A stretch of 64,000 nt of DNA, taken from the NCBI GenBank assembly GCA_003254925.1, contig QANZ01018890.1, positions 16,579 to 80,578 on the forward strand, read 5' to 3'. The notes beneath the pieces were generated by a model. The model ran no database searches and was not told where the DNA came from. It saw only the letters and a list, made by a program, of their open reading frames with translations. Origin of the DNA: Chamaecrista fasciculata. Lineage: Eukaryota > Streptophyta > Magnoliopsida > Fabales > Fabaceae. The position numbers and the translations under genes were made by a program. Shown here one piece after another: positions 11,139 through 22,500 of this stretch; positions within the stretch are counted from its first letter, which is position 1, and every line of letters starts with the position of its first letter.

Positions 11139-11824
11139 TTTATTTTATTATCTAAACTCTTATTAATAATTATTTATTCTCTAATTTTTTGTTTCTTCTA
11201 TATATATTCACTACTAAAAAAATAATAAAGTAAAACATATTGGACAATGAAACCAGAAAGCTATTTGGGAAGACTGACATTTATAACTAATACGCATTAG
11301 GGAGGTTATGCATGTATATGAAAACTTGACTTTATTCTTAACCATCTTTAGTTATTGTTAGACAAATTGTTTTGTCATATCTAAATAATTAATTTGGATG
11401 CCATTTCAAGTACACATGGTTTGAAGTATGATATTCTGAATTCAGTGATAGAAATTAAAGCTTGGATACTTTATCGTTTTTACCTTCGCTTTGATTAACC
11501 TTATTGGATACTTTATGCCTATGGTGATACAATCAGACATGTGTGCTTTATTAACCTTATTTGTTTTGCAATTCTCTTTCTGTTTTCTAGCTTACATAGC
11601 ATTTTATTTCAAACATGTATCGACTATGATGATCACAAATGAAGAAGTTGGAAGTCGTTATTTATTTCTACTGAGTTGTAAATCCTTCTTGTACAACACT
11701 TGAGATTGTAATAATACAATACTCTGAAATTTTACACGGATGGATATACGAGCAAACACCTTACTTGATTCTTTCTTTGTAAACTTCTCTTTTCTCCTTC
11801 TTTCTCTTCCTCTTCCTTTTCATA
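11139..11824 (+). other. AT-rich region, possible decayed 5' LTR before the gag relic
   Basis: No gene is visible. The part from about 11350 to 11810 has features of a decayed Copia LTR and leader (TGTTAGACAAATTG-like start, 'gtacaacacttgagattgt', a pyrimidine-rich run at 11760-11820) and lies directly upstream of a gag relic. Without a second LTR the borders cannot be fixed. Confidence 0.3.
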
Positions 11825-12230
11825 ATGACTACCGATCAATCTTCTTCCTCAAATGTAACCAGAGGATTACATGATATGCCTTTCGCTTCTGGTGTTATTT
11901 CTCGAAAAGATCAAATGTATCATCATCCTTCCAATAGTCTTGGTCTTCAACTTGTCACAAATCATCTCACGCTCACTAATTACTTGCTTTGAAGTAAATA
12001 GCTTTGAAGGCGAAGAACAAGTTAGGATTCATCGATGGATTGTGTACTCAGCCAAAGGATTCGACTTCTGAAGGTTTCACTCTGTGTTGTGGTCATTTGT
12101 GGATTCAATGGTAGTTTCATGGATTTTGAATTTCATGACTAAAGAGCTCTCTGAAGCATATGTCTACACTACCTCTGCCTTTTTACTCTGGAAGGAATTG
12201 AAAGAAAAAATTGGGTTAGATGTATCAATA
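11825..12230 (+). pseudogene. Copia-type gag relic
   Basis: The ATG frame encodes an N-terminus in the style of Copia gag (MYHHPSNSLGLQLVTNHLT then NYLL). After a stop and frame change the typical block ALKAKNKLGFIDG continues, followed by further in-frame stops and an LWKELKE piece. It is a broken gag fragment with no pol and no flanking LTR that I can define. Confidence 0.65.
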
Positions 12231-12654
12231 TGCTTTTCATACATCTAACCATTTCTTCTAAGAATAAATAGGATTCATCCCATATTTCTTTTGGCGGCAT
12301 CCCTTCATGAATACATTACCAAGGAAAAGAGACCATGTTCTTGGCTATATAATAACCTTCAATAATTTCAAAGGGTAAAGAAAACCATTACATAAACATA
12401 CTAAAAAAAAATACCATTCAACCATTTGTGTAGCAACTGACAATTTGGTCCATTGGACTATGGATGTCCATTAATTTGATGCTTCCACAATTGGATGATC
12501 CTGTAAGGGCTTGGTTCAAACCAATTAAATCTAACTTCATTCCTGTACAGGTAAATAGACCAACAGAACCAAAGAAACATTTATGTTGTTTTGTTATCTG
12601 TAGGAATGTTGTTGTTTCCTGCAATAAAGTTTGTTAGCCACGAAATAAACTCAC
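12231..12654. other. Intergenic stretch, no supported gene
   Basis: The minus-strand open frame at 12418-12624 has no recognisable domain. Part of it could be a non-homologous continuation of the DRB4-like relic, but the rest of the second dsRNA-binding domain that should follow is not present. Confidence 0.4.
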
Positions 12655-13104
12655 CATTAGAGGATTACAAATTTCGGTGATAATGTAAACAGGTAACCGA
12701 AATCCTTTGTTAGTAGCCAATTCTCGCAATAGGTTCTTGTACAAACCCATATCCTGCTGAAATTAAGTAGTACGTACACAAACATAATTGTAAGACAAAC
12801 ACCACAAAACTAAACAAGCTACAATTTCAAAGCCACATATAGAATCAATTAGAAAGTTAGAAATTAGCCTCATGAGCATTGGCAGGGCATAGGACATATT
12901 TGAAGCCACTTTTCCAGCAACATGTTCAGCATCCTTCACTGTAGGAAAGAAGCCAAGACCTTCAAATACTTGTCCTTCAATAGTCACAATGCTCTTCAAG
13001 CGAGAGAGATGAAATAATGGACCTTGTCCTTCACAAGAATATACTGGTAGATTTACATTCTTCTGGCAATATTTCACCAGCTGATTCTTATATACAAGGT
13101 TCAT
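12655..13104 (-). pseudogene. DRB4-like double-stranded RNA-binding protein fragment
   Basis: Two exons can be read. The first, from the ATG at 13104, encodes a dsRNA-binding domain (VYKNQLVKYCQ, LPVY, IEGQVFE, then FFPTVKDAEHVAGKVA), the N-terminal domain seen in plant DRB4-type partners of Dicer-like enzymes in small-RNA production. The second (12655-12753) opens a second domain (DMGLYKNLLRELA, then LPVY) after a CAG acceptor, and ends at a good GTGAGT donor. The C-terminal half of domain two (the basic KKxAE helix) is absent downstream, and no clean phase-matched donor closes exon one. I therefore read it as a truncated or broken copy; a gene with distant or very short exons is less likely. 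Confidence 0.6.
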
Positions 13105-13389
13105 CAAGTCTCTATATATATGACAAAACTACTCAATGTTGAAAAGTAATATGTGATCATATGAAACAAAAAACTTTAAAACTATCAATTTTAGTTTTAA
13201 CAATCATGATTGACGGAAAAAAACATAAATACTTCATACATGTAATCTTAGCATATATCAATAAGAAATGAATGACGATAGGTTTTCTCTTACAAAGTTT
13301 AGCTAAAGTGTTCACACCTACTAACTCATTTGCTCAGACCACCTTCCAAATTCCAATCCATCCTACCACTCAGAAATAACTTAGCTAGT

Positions 13390-13560
13390 TTTGCAAAGTC
13401 TTTTTTCCTTTTGCCCACCCAGTATCTGGAGCTTTGCCTTGACTAATCCAGATTCGACCTGCGTCGCACACCTGGCTATGGTAGGAGAGTCTCCCATCAG
13501 TGCAACTTAGGACCTTACTTAAACAATACCATACTGTTTACCACTTGGACCAAGTGTTAT
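13390..13560 (-). mobile_element. tRNA-derived SINE
   Basis: On the minus strand there is an A-box-like TGGTCCAAGTGG (about 13556-13543), then a B-box-like GGTCGAATCTGG, then the tail common in plant SINEs (GGATTAGTC, then CCAGATACTGGGTGG) and an A-rich end. The length of about 170 bases fits. It cannot be a tRNA gene because it lacks a cloverleaf acceptor stem. Confidence 0.65.
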
Positions 13561-13920
13561 GAAAGGCTATATATGAAAGTAAGTGATTGCAACTATCTAA
13601 AGAGTTTAGAATTTCATCTTAACACTTAGCATTTGCAATGCACTATCTAAAAATTGCAACTCAGCTCAAGCAGCAAGACAACACAGAAAGCTTGCAAGTC
13701 CATGCCACACCTGTTTAAGACACAAAAGACATTCCCATATTGCAAAACCAATGAATCAATATCAAGAATTGAAGCCAAAACTCGAATTTCAAAACCATTT
13801 TCAATAATCAGCAAAACTAGCAAATTTACAGTTGAATAACACAGAAGGCACCCAAAAAAACAAAAAGAAAAAATTGAGCCGTATACAAGAGTGAAACAAA
13901 ACAACTAGTAAATATAAATA
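13561..13920. other. 3' flank of the propeller gene
   Basis: No gene is supported here. Both strands have open frames of 60-85 codons, but they are low-complexity and opposed to one another. Confidence 0.45.
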
Positions 13921-14991
13921 CTAATTAATCTTCTTGTCCATCTTGGTCACAAGCTGGCGCATCTGAAACCTCCAAAACAAGAAGTAAGCCAAGCCTATGC
14001 CCACCATGATGAAAATCCAGACATTGTCATCATCTTCATTCTCCTTCTGCGATCTCACTTCTTGTATGCTGAAACTATCCCTCTCTGAATCCTCAGTTAA
14101 CATTGTTCCCTCCTTCACATGCCCATACAACACATACACTCTATTCCTCTCTCCCACAGCCACCGAATTCGGAAACCTATTCAAATCAACATCGATTCTG
14201 TCGTACACCACTCCCTCTGCCCAACTATCTTGGCTTTTCAAACACAAGAGCTTATTCTCACGGGACACCACAAAAACGACGCCGTCGTTCCGGATCGCTA
14301 TGTCGTTCGCCCCCTTGAGATCGTCGTTTAGAAGCACCCGCTTCGCCCTCCCGTCGAATTCATCCACCTTGAACATCTTGCCCGTAGTGGATTGCACCAC
14401 CAGAAGATACCCCTTGCTGACGTAAGCAATCCCGGTCAGCCCGGCGGTGGTGTACTGCGGCGATTTCGAGAAGATGGAGGCGTGGCCTTTGTGGTCGATT
14501 TTCCAGATGCAGTTTCCGGCAGAGTTTGTCACAAAGGCGTTTCCCTTGTAATCAACCGCGACGCCGTGAGCGATGGCGGCGTCGTCGTTATCGGAGAGGA
14601 GGGAGAGGAAGAGGCGTTGACCAGAGCGGAGGTCGTAGGCGGCGAGGGCGTTGAACGGCGGGAGAGGCTGACGGGCGTGGATGACAGCGAGGAGGCGTTT
14701 GTTGAGGGAATCGACGGCGAGGCCGGAAACGGTGACGTTTTCGGGGAGGGAAGGGTCGGAGATTAGGGTTTCGATGACGCCGGCGTCGGAGACGGAGGAG
14801 ATGGTCCGTTGACGGAGGGATCCGACGAGGAAGTGTTGGGCGGATGGGTCCCAAGCGAGGGATTGAGGGTAGAGATTGGGGGAGGTGAAATCGATGGAGT
14901 GGGGGTGTCGAGCGAGGACTGATGAACTAGGGTTTTGGAAGAAGGAGAGGTTGATGAAGAAGAAGAGGAAGATGAAGGATAGGATTGACAT
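13921..14991 (-). CDS. SMP-30/NHL-like beta-propeller protein, secretory, membrane-anchored
   Basis: This 356-residue intronless frame belongs to the plant proteins annotated as calcium-dependent phosphotriesterase or NHL-domain superfamily, whose biochemical role is unclear. Residues 1-27 are a hydrophobic signal peptide ending in SSSVLA. Residues about 40-310 carry repeated propeller blades (PQSLAWDPSAQHFLVGS, SGLAVDS, AHGVAVDYKGNAFVTNS, TGIAYVSKGYLLVVQS, ANDIAIRNDGVVFVVS, PNSVAVGERNRVYVLYG). After an acidic linker, residues about 327-346 (VWIFIMVGIGLAYFLFW) form one membrane segment followed by a short basic tail. It probably lies in the secretory pathway with the propeller on the luminal side. 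The 5' half is much more GC-rich than its surroundings. It sits head to head with the DUF2854-type gene. Enzyme activity is not established. Confidence 0.9.
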   Translation of the reverse strand: MSILSFIFLFFFINLSFFQNPSSSVLARHPHSIDFTSPNLYPQSLAWDPSAQHFLVGSLRQRTISSVSDAGVIETLISDPSLPENVTVSGLAVDSLNKRLLAVIHARQPLPPFNALAAYDLRSGQRLFLSLLSDNDDAAIAHGVAVDYKGNAFVTNSAGNCIWKIDHKGHASIFSKSPQYTTAGLTGIAYVSKGYLLVVQSTTGKMFKVDEFDGRAKRVLLNDDLKGANDIAIRNDGVVFVVSRENKLLCLKSQDSWAEGVVYDRIDVDLNRFPNSVAVGERNRVYVLYGHVKEGTMLTEDSERDSFSIQEVRSQKENEDDDNVWIFIMVGIGLAYFLFWRFQMRQLVTKMDKKIN

Positions 14992-15147
14992 GATTAGGGG
15001 TTGAGATTTGAGAAGGATGTCACTATAATTAGCTACTACTAACTACGACTTCATGTTTGCTTTCATCTTCGTGGATTAAATTCAGGAACACACTGGATTC
15101 AAATCTTCAAACTTAGGAAATTTCACTTCAATTATCAATTATATATA

Positions 15148-15454
15148 GAGTAAACTACCAAATTGGTCCCTGGATTATTGGCTTGCTGACAAATTGGTCC
15201 CCAAATTTAGGAAATTGACAAATAGGTCCCCGATTTTTTCTAACGATTCAAATAGGTCCTCGAATTTTTCTAACGTTAGTCAAATACGTCCCCGAATAAC
15301 ATGCACAGAAGGACCTATTTGACAAATGTTAGAAAAATTCGGGGACCTATTTGACTCGTTAGAAAAATTCGGGAACCTATTTGTCAATTTCTTAAATTCA
15401 GGGACTAATCTGTTAGCGAGTCAATAATCCAGGGACCAATTTAGTAGTTTACTC
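15148..15454. mobile_element. Foldback element between the two divergent genes
   Basis: GAGTAAACTACCAAATTGG at the left is the inverse of the right end (ccaatttagtagtttactc), and the arms pair almost throughout ('attcggggacctatttgac' against 'caaataggtcctcgaat'). The flanks are TA-rich, so a target duplication exists but its size is ambiguous. It lies about 150 bases upstream of the propeller gene's ATG. Confidence 0.8.
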
Positions 15455-15581
15455 TATATATATATACAAGAGTTCAAGATACTTTGGATTAAACAAAAAA
15501 AAACTAATTATTTGTTTTTTAAAATATTTTTTCTTGGAAAGCAAAACTTCAAATTGGTCCGAATGGATGGAGTAAATTTTA

Positions 15582-15949
15582 GGGTAAATTACACTTTGGT
15601 ATCCTGTGGTTTGGTCATATTTTACTTTGGTACCCTGTGGTTTAAAAAATGACACTTCGGTATCTTGTAGTATTCTCTATTAACACTTTGGTATCCTTTG
15701 GAGCTATTTTATAATTTTAACCATAACTAAATTTTACAAAAATTACATATTGACACCAAATTTTTTAAAGTTTTCATTTTAGTCCCTAGATAATATGTAT
15801 CCAGGGGCCTATTTGTAATTTTCTGAAAAATTTTTGCAGTTAATGTGTAATTGTTGCAAAGTTTATTATGATTAAAATTATAAAATAGCTCCAAAGGATA
15901 CTAAAGTGAAATATGACTAAACTAAAGAGTACCAAAGTGTAATTTACTC
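15582..15949. mobile_element. Foldback element with perfect 9-bp target duplication
   Basis: Ends are GGGTAAATTACACTTTGGTA and the inverse with one change (GTGTAATTTACTC). TAAATTTTA is found at 15573-15581 and 15950-15958. A larger relative lies at 59354-60001. Mutator-type by target size. Confidence 0.85.
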
Positions 15950-16543
15950 TAAATTTTAAATTGGTCATAAATATTTCATTTGTTTTAAATTGATTTTATA
16001 ATTTATCAAATTTGTCTCAAACTAATCATATATTTCCTTTCAAATTTATAGTTGTGTGGCTACTTTTGACGAGTACTATATCTATTTAACTGAAACTATC
16101 CATAAATAAACTCAACTCAAATCCCAAAATTGATCATATTTCATCTCATATAAAGTTTAAATGCAACGATTTTGAAACTATATGTTAATTCATGAACAGT
16201 TCTTTCTGCATCCCCAGTTTAGACCATTAACAATTGAGGTCAAATTGCATCTCAATAGTAAGTTTGGGATTAATTTGAGAAATTATAGAAACATGTAGTA
16301 TCAATCTGAAACAAATGAAACATTTAGAATCAAATTAAAATCTATCCCATATATTGGGGACCAATTTGAAGTTTTAACCGTGGAAAAAAATTTGGATAAA
16401 TCCTCTGAAACCTAACGAAGACACGTAATCAAAATTTTGGCGGTTGAGAGCAACGAATGCTTTTTCTTCTTTCCTCAGTCCTCAAAATCTCTCTTCCGAA
16501 GAAGAAGAAGAAATCGCTATATCTCCGAACTCACATTTAACCA

Positions 16544-19500
16544 ATGCCTCTCGGAGCAGCACCGTCATCGGCGGCCGGAGCCGTCGTTGTTTACTCCGAC
16601 CACCACCACTTCGACCTCTCCCGCCGTCATCGTCTTATCTCTCAGACCTATTCAGTTCGCGAAAACCTCAACAAATGTAGGTCCCGATTCTCCAGTAGCA
16701 GTAATTTCTTCCAGCTTAAATCCAGTAGCAGTATTTTCATGAGACGCCATAGCTCGAAGGTTGTGTTCATTCCCAAGGCTGCTGAATCCACACGGCCTGC
16801 CTCAATCGATGTTGGTAACAAGACGATTGTTGAGGACGAGGGATTCTCGGTTTCTAAGGTTCGTTCTTATTTCACTTGTGGTTTGATGATTAGTACTGTG
16901 ACCTAATTTTAGTTGTGTTATCTTGAAATTTGTCAAAATAGGAAGGGTTTGTGTGATGCGAGACTGCTGAAGAATCTATTTCGACTGGGAATCGAAAGTC
17001 TCTTTTGATGTTATATCATAGTAAGCGTTTGTAGTGTCAAGAATTCGATGTTCACAAGTTAATGGAAATATAACGCTGATACTACAATCAAATGATCAAT
17101 ACCTAACAACATTATTCAAGCTCCGTTGTACTTAGTGTAGCAAGAAGTCTGTGATATGATGTCCGGGCATTTGATCTTAACATTTTACTGCTTTCATGTA
17201 GGCTAGCTTGCTGCACTATTACAATTGAGTTTGTGGGATAATAATTTGATGCTTATTAGCATGACTTTGAGTAATGAGGAAAGTCACAATTAAGTCTGTA
17301 GGGGGAAATAATTGGATGCTGATTAGTATGACTTGAGTATTGAGGAAAGTTCATCCCAAAAGACTAGACTATTGGGGAACACTATTTAAAGTATCCCCTT
17401 ATATCTATGAAGCATGGACACTGACACGGACACGGACAAACCGACACGTCAAATTCTTAAACTTACATGACACGACACGGCATATATTTATATATATAAA
17501 TAATTAAAAATCCATAAACTTTGATGAAAAATTTAAAATTATAATATTTATTCATAATATATGTCATGTGTGTCATTATTTTTTATTGTTTGTCATGTTG
17601 AAGTCACAAAAAATTAATTTTATATTTTGAAATTTATGAATATGTGTCGTGTGGGTGTCGTACGGGTGTCAGACAAGTGTCCTTGTCTGACACGGCGACA
17701 GGCCTTCAAAATGAAGTGTCCATGCTTCATAGCCTTATATTTATCTTTTGACAAAAGCACATTTTTTGCCCCAAATTTTATATTCATTTTCAATTTCGTC
17801 TTCAAAGTTTGTTTACTGTCAATTTTGTCCCAAAAGTTTCATATTTTGATTGATTTTATCATTTGCTCTTATTTCATCCAATGAATTAATGGCATACTTC
17901 ACGTGGCTAATGACATGTAATATAAAATTGTTAGGAAAAAAAATTCAAATCTTAACTGAGATTGAAAACCATGATGGAGTCTGTCTTCAGTTTATTGGAT
18001 AAAGATAAATAAATGATAAACTTGACCAAAATGTGAAAATTTGGAAACGAAATTGACAATGAACAAACCTTGGGAACAAAATTGAAACTTGATGTAAAGT
18101 TTGGCGATTAAAAGGTAAAAAAGATGCCTTTGCCATATAATTTTATTCAATATGGGACACAGTTTGGTAGTGCTGCGTTTTAACTTTCAAAACTTTTATG
18201 GGCTAACATATTATCTCAGATTCACAATTGTTCTCCTTCACACTGTCTTATGATAATGGTAGTTTAATTGTTATAGGAACCCAGTAGTTGAGAACTTTAA
18301 GGAAATGTAGAAAGAGAAAGAAATATATAAAACATAATTTAGAGAAATATTTTTCAGGATCTAGAAAATATTCCTTCAAATTCTAAAGGGTCCTTAGAGG
18401 GGACTAAGCTCGGCTACATAATTGATATGTAGATAATGGTCTCTGGAAACTAGGAACAAATAAACACTAAAAGTAAATAAATAAATACAGCAGAAAGCGA
18501 GAAACCACTTTTTTCCTGTAAACAATGAAACCAACACAATTGCTGCCATTTCCTAGAACTTGTGGAGTGGAAATGGGTTCAGTCTTCCTACTTCCACATG
18601 AGATATCAGTGGACGAGGGTCCATATCAACATGCTTGTCGTATTTTCGTGTTTTCTAACGGAATCTTATCTGCTATCAGTTTTAGAGCATGTGAGTTAAC
18701 TTGTCCGTCCAGATGTATCTTTTGCCTCTCCTGTTCCTCTCTATATGAAATTAAATAGCTAGTTGCTGCATCATTTATATGTAGGATTGATTATAACAGG
18801 AATTTTTCTTATTGCAGATTTCGTTTGGTGTGTTTGGTCTAGGTGTTGGACTATCACTGTTGTCGTAAGTTTTATATATATACATTAATACTGAATAATA
18901 TCAGGTGCTTTTTATAATGATAGTCATTGTTTTTTAAAAATATACAGATATGGTTTTGGGGCATATTTTAATATTCTACCAGGATCAGAATGGTCAGCTA
19001 TAATGTTAACGTATGGGTTCCCTCTTGCAATTATTGGCATGGCACTCAAGGTGAAATAAATATTTATTTATTTTAAAACAGTTACATTATAGTAATTTTG
19101 GCGTTGGTTAATTTTACTTTGAGTTCTGACTAATAAATATGTCATGTCTATAACCTTGCCTTCCTTCAAAAATTAAGAAAAAAAAAAGGAGAAATCTAGG
19201 CCTGGTTGGCTGAAATCTTGTGTAAGGGACAGCTTTCAGGACTTGAATCTCTATCAAAATTTAACTTCTTGCCTTTAGAGTGTGTATGCTTATTTGGATC
19301 GGGCATGCTTTGTTTGTTTCATATTCTAACAATCAGGCCATTTTTTTTTTTTTTCAGTATGCTGAACTCAAACCAGTTCCGTGCCTGATATATTCTGATG
19401 CTCAAAATTTGAGGGAAACTTGTGCAACTCCAATTCTTAAACAGGTAACCTCATTAGGGGTTCATTTTGACTACCAGGCAAGGTGTCATTTCAAGTACTT

Positions 19501-22500
19501 CTTCTAATCAGTTTTTATTTTCCAGTTCCAGAAATTAGAAATATATTCTTTGTTTTCCTGTTGTCTCTGATGATTATTGTCTTTTTAGTTTTGTTCTATA
19601 ATAAGAGTAACAGTATTTCGTTTATTAATTTGGTTAAGATGGCTGCTGCAACTTATATTTTACATTTCATGCTTAGTGTTGTTTGCATAGTATTCTATTT
19701 TTTCCTCCAGACTGAAGATTTTGTAGAAAATTATGGCTGTAATATTTGACATATATCCTGAGCAGAATGAGATTGACATAAGTAGGAAACTACTAGCTTG
19801 TCCTGTCTGCAGTATATTTTGCTGCAGAAAGCTAATTTTCATACACTTGTTACCAGAGAACCCTATAATCCGGGGAAGGGGAAGACCAAAGAAAACTATC
19901 CAAGAAACTATCCGAAAAGATTTAGCTATCAATAACCTTACGGTTGACATGTGCAAGGATAGAACACGTTGGCGTCAGTTGATTCATATAGCCGACCCCA
20001 CCTAGTGGGATAAGGCTTTGGTTGTTGTTGTTGTTTTGTTACCATGATCAGTTATCTTATATATGGAGTCTAAAACATGAATATTTTCTTCTCTTTTCCT
20101 TGACTAAATTATTGGTTAGAAATTTTTATTTTCGCCAAAGGGAGGCAATTGTGAACAAATGAACATTAATCCAAGTTGAGTTTTCCTCATTTACTATGAT
20201 TGGCTGCCAATCCTGAATTTCTTGAATTTGTTGAAATATCATATTCAGTCCACATCTGCAAAACAAGAAGGGTAATAAGAGATAAATATAACTAAATTTT
20301 CAAAATAACTCGATGTTAACTTATCATGAAGTCAAAAGTAATATTCCTAAATTAATAAGCAACTGAAATAAGAAATTATAATGACATTGGTATTTAAATG
20401 GCAAATAGCTTAGTCCTACGAGGATACTATGATATGGGATAACTACTCCCTACTCTTAAAATATCGATATCCAAATCCTTAGTTAATAGTAAGTTACCCA
20501 AGTCACTTAGTTACAAGCCCTCATCCCCCCCACCCTCTCTCCTCTCCCCAAAAACAGTTACATTATTATTTAATAATGTAAATATAATTTAATCTTCTCA
20601 TACTACATCAGCAGGTCAATGACAATAAGAGATTTAATCATGTAAAGATTTTCATATACTATTTTGAGATCTAATATTTCCTTCACTCACTACTATCTAC
20701 TGACTGCCAGAATATCCTAATATACTTGGTTTTGAGACTAATCTGTGTATTATCAACTATGTGCCTTTGTAGGTCAAGAATGATGTTACCCGATATCGCT
20801 ATGGAGATGAGCAGCATTTGGATGAGGCATTGAAACGGATATTCCAATATGGTCTAGTATGTTATTTAAAGTACTGCATTAACATTTATGTGCATAGGAT
20901 TATTACGTATAAATTATTCTATTTTCATCCTCATATTTCAAGGGTAAAATTAATAACTTGTTCTTTGTTCTACAATTTATTTAATTTAAAGTCAATCTCT
21001 ATGTGATACTTGAATCCAGGTAAAGTTCCGACTTGTCCTTGCGGGCTGTTTAAATTAAAACATGTTCATAGTACATCACTTTTGAGCTTCCTTATAGTGA
21101 CTTGCTGCACTTTAAGACCATGGGCTTGACCCTTTCTTGCTCTGCAACCTATATTAAAGAAAAACCGGAGAACAATTTTCAGATTTGTATATATGATGGC
21201 AGAATCTTTTCTGTGTATGCCAATGAATTTACAGAGAAGAAAATAAAATTTATTATTGATTGCCTTTGATTGTCATAGACAAGATAAGCTTTTAGTGCAT
21301 ATTTTGACTACATGCTGAAATTGATAGTTGTATATGGCGTCCCCAGCAAGGAAACCTTTTCCTCTTTCAACAACCTTTCTGTGTATGAGGGACTTCTGTT
21401 AGGTTCTGCACAACCCAAAATCGGCAGCATTGTCAAGAACAATTTTGTTCCCAAGGATTGAGTTGTTTGGAGGAAGCCGGTGAATTGATCCTCTCTGACT
21501 AAACCCTTGTATTGTGTTCAAAGTTTAGGCCTACTCTACCTTGTAGAGAAATATAATTCGATTTTGAGAGTAATTGGGGTGAGGATGAAACTCCCAAGTG
21601 TTTGTTCGTAAAGGCTTTGTTACCATGCCATAAACTATTTGGAGGCCCATGATGGTTTTTATTAAAATAATGAACAAACATCAATGGACATAATTGATGG
21701 TAATGGCCAGCAGCCTGATCTTATAAAGGTGGCTGTTAAATGGAAATATAATCCCTTGATATACTAGTAGGTAGTGCAGAGAAGATAAACTGTAGGAGGG
21801 AATTATGAAAACTGAGAAATGTATATGAAGTCTATTCCCTGAGATAGATGTGAAGCAAATGAATTTCATGGTGAAGACTAATTTCATTTATGGAGAAAAT
21901 CCAAAGAACAGATTCAGTACTAGAGATAGAGTCTCTAACGGGGATTGCCATGGTTATGTTTTTGCCATGTGCTGTCGTTACTTCGCCGAAAGCATACTGT
22001 GCTTTTAAGGGGATATAGTTTCTCTTAAATTTCAAACTTTTGTGACTAATTGTTAAAACTTTCATGCTTAAATCTTAATGGTGGAGACCTTTAGTTATTG
22101 GATTATGCTTGCTTGCCACCACTTCCAGTATTCAAATTGTGATGGCATCGCAGATCTGTAATGTGTTCCGTGAGAAAAGGCTCTGTATCCACCAAAAACT
22201 TAAGAACTGAAAATGATTTGATTGAGGAGAATTATTATGAATTGCAATTTTCATATAAATATATATTAAGTTGTTATTGGTAAGTATAATACACGCCAAA
22301 CTGACTCTTTTTATTAAAGTGACAATCTCATTGGTTTATTGAAATATTTTTGTCAGTTTGGGGTCATGTTGGATTACTGCCAGGTTCTAAACTTCTAATT
22401 CTTTGCCTTCGTTGCTACCTGATGGAGCTTGAAATATCTGTGGAGGGTGGGGATCTTATTGTTACCAACATAGGTGCTATGGTGTGAAGTTCATTTCTTT

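Noticed and set aside
13997..14854. Several overlapping open frames on both strands inside the propeller gene
   Set aside because: They are shadows of the GC-rich real frame at 13921-14991, without domains or start context.
16437..16742. Frames in the other two phases at the start of the DUF2854-type gene
   Set aside because: They start at non-ATG codons or run out of phase with exon 2; only the 16544 frame joins all nine exons.
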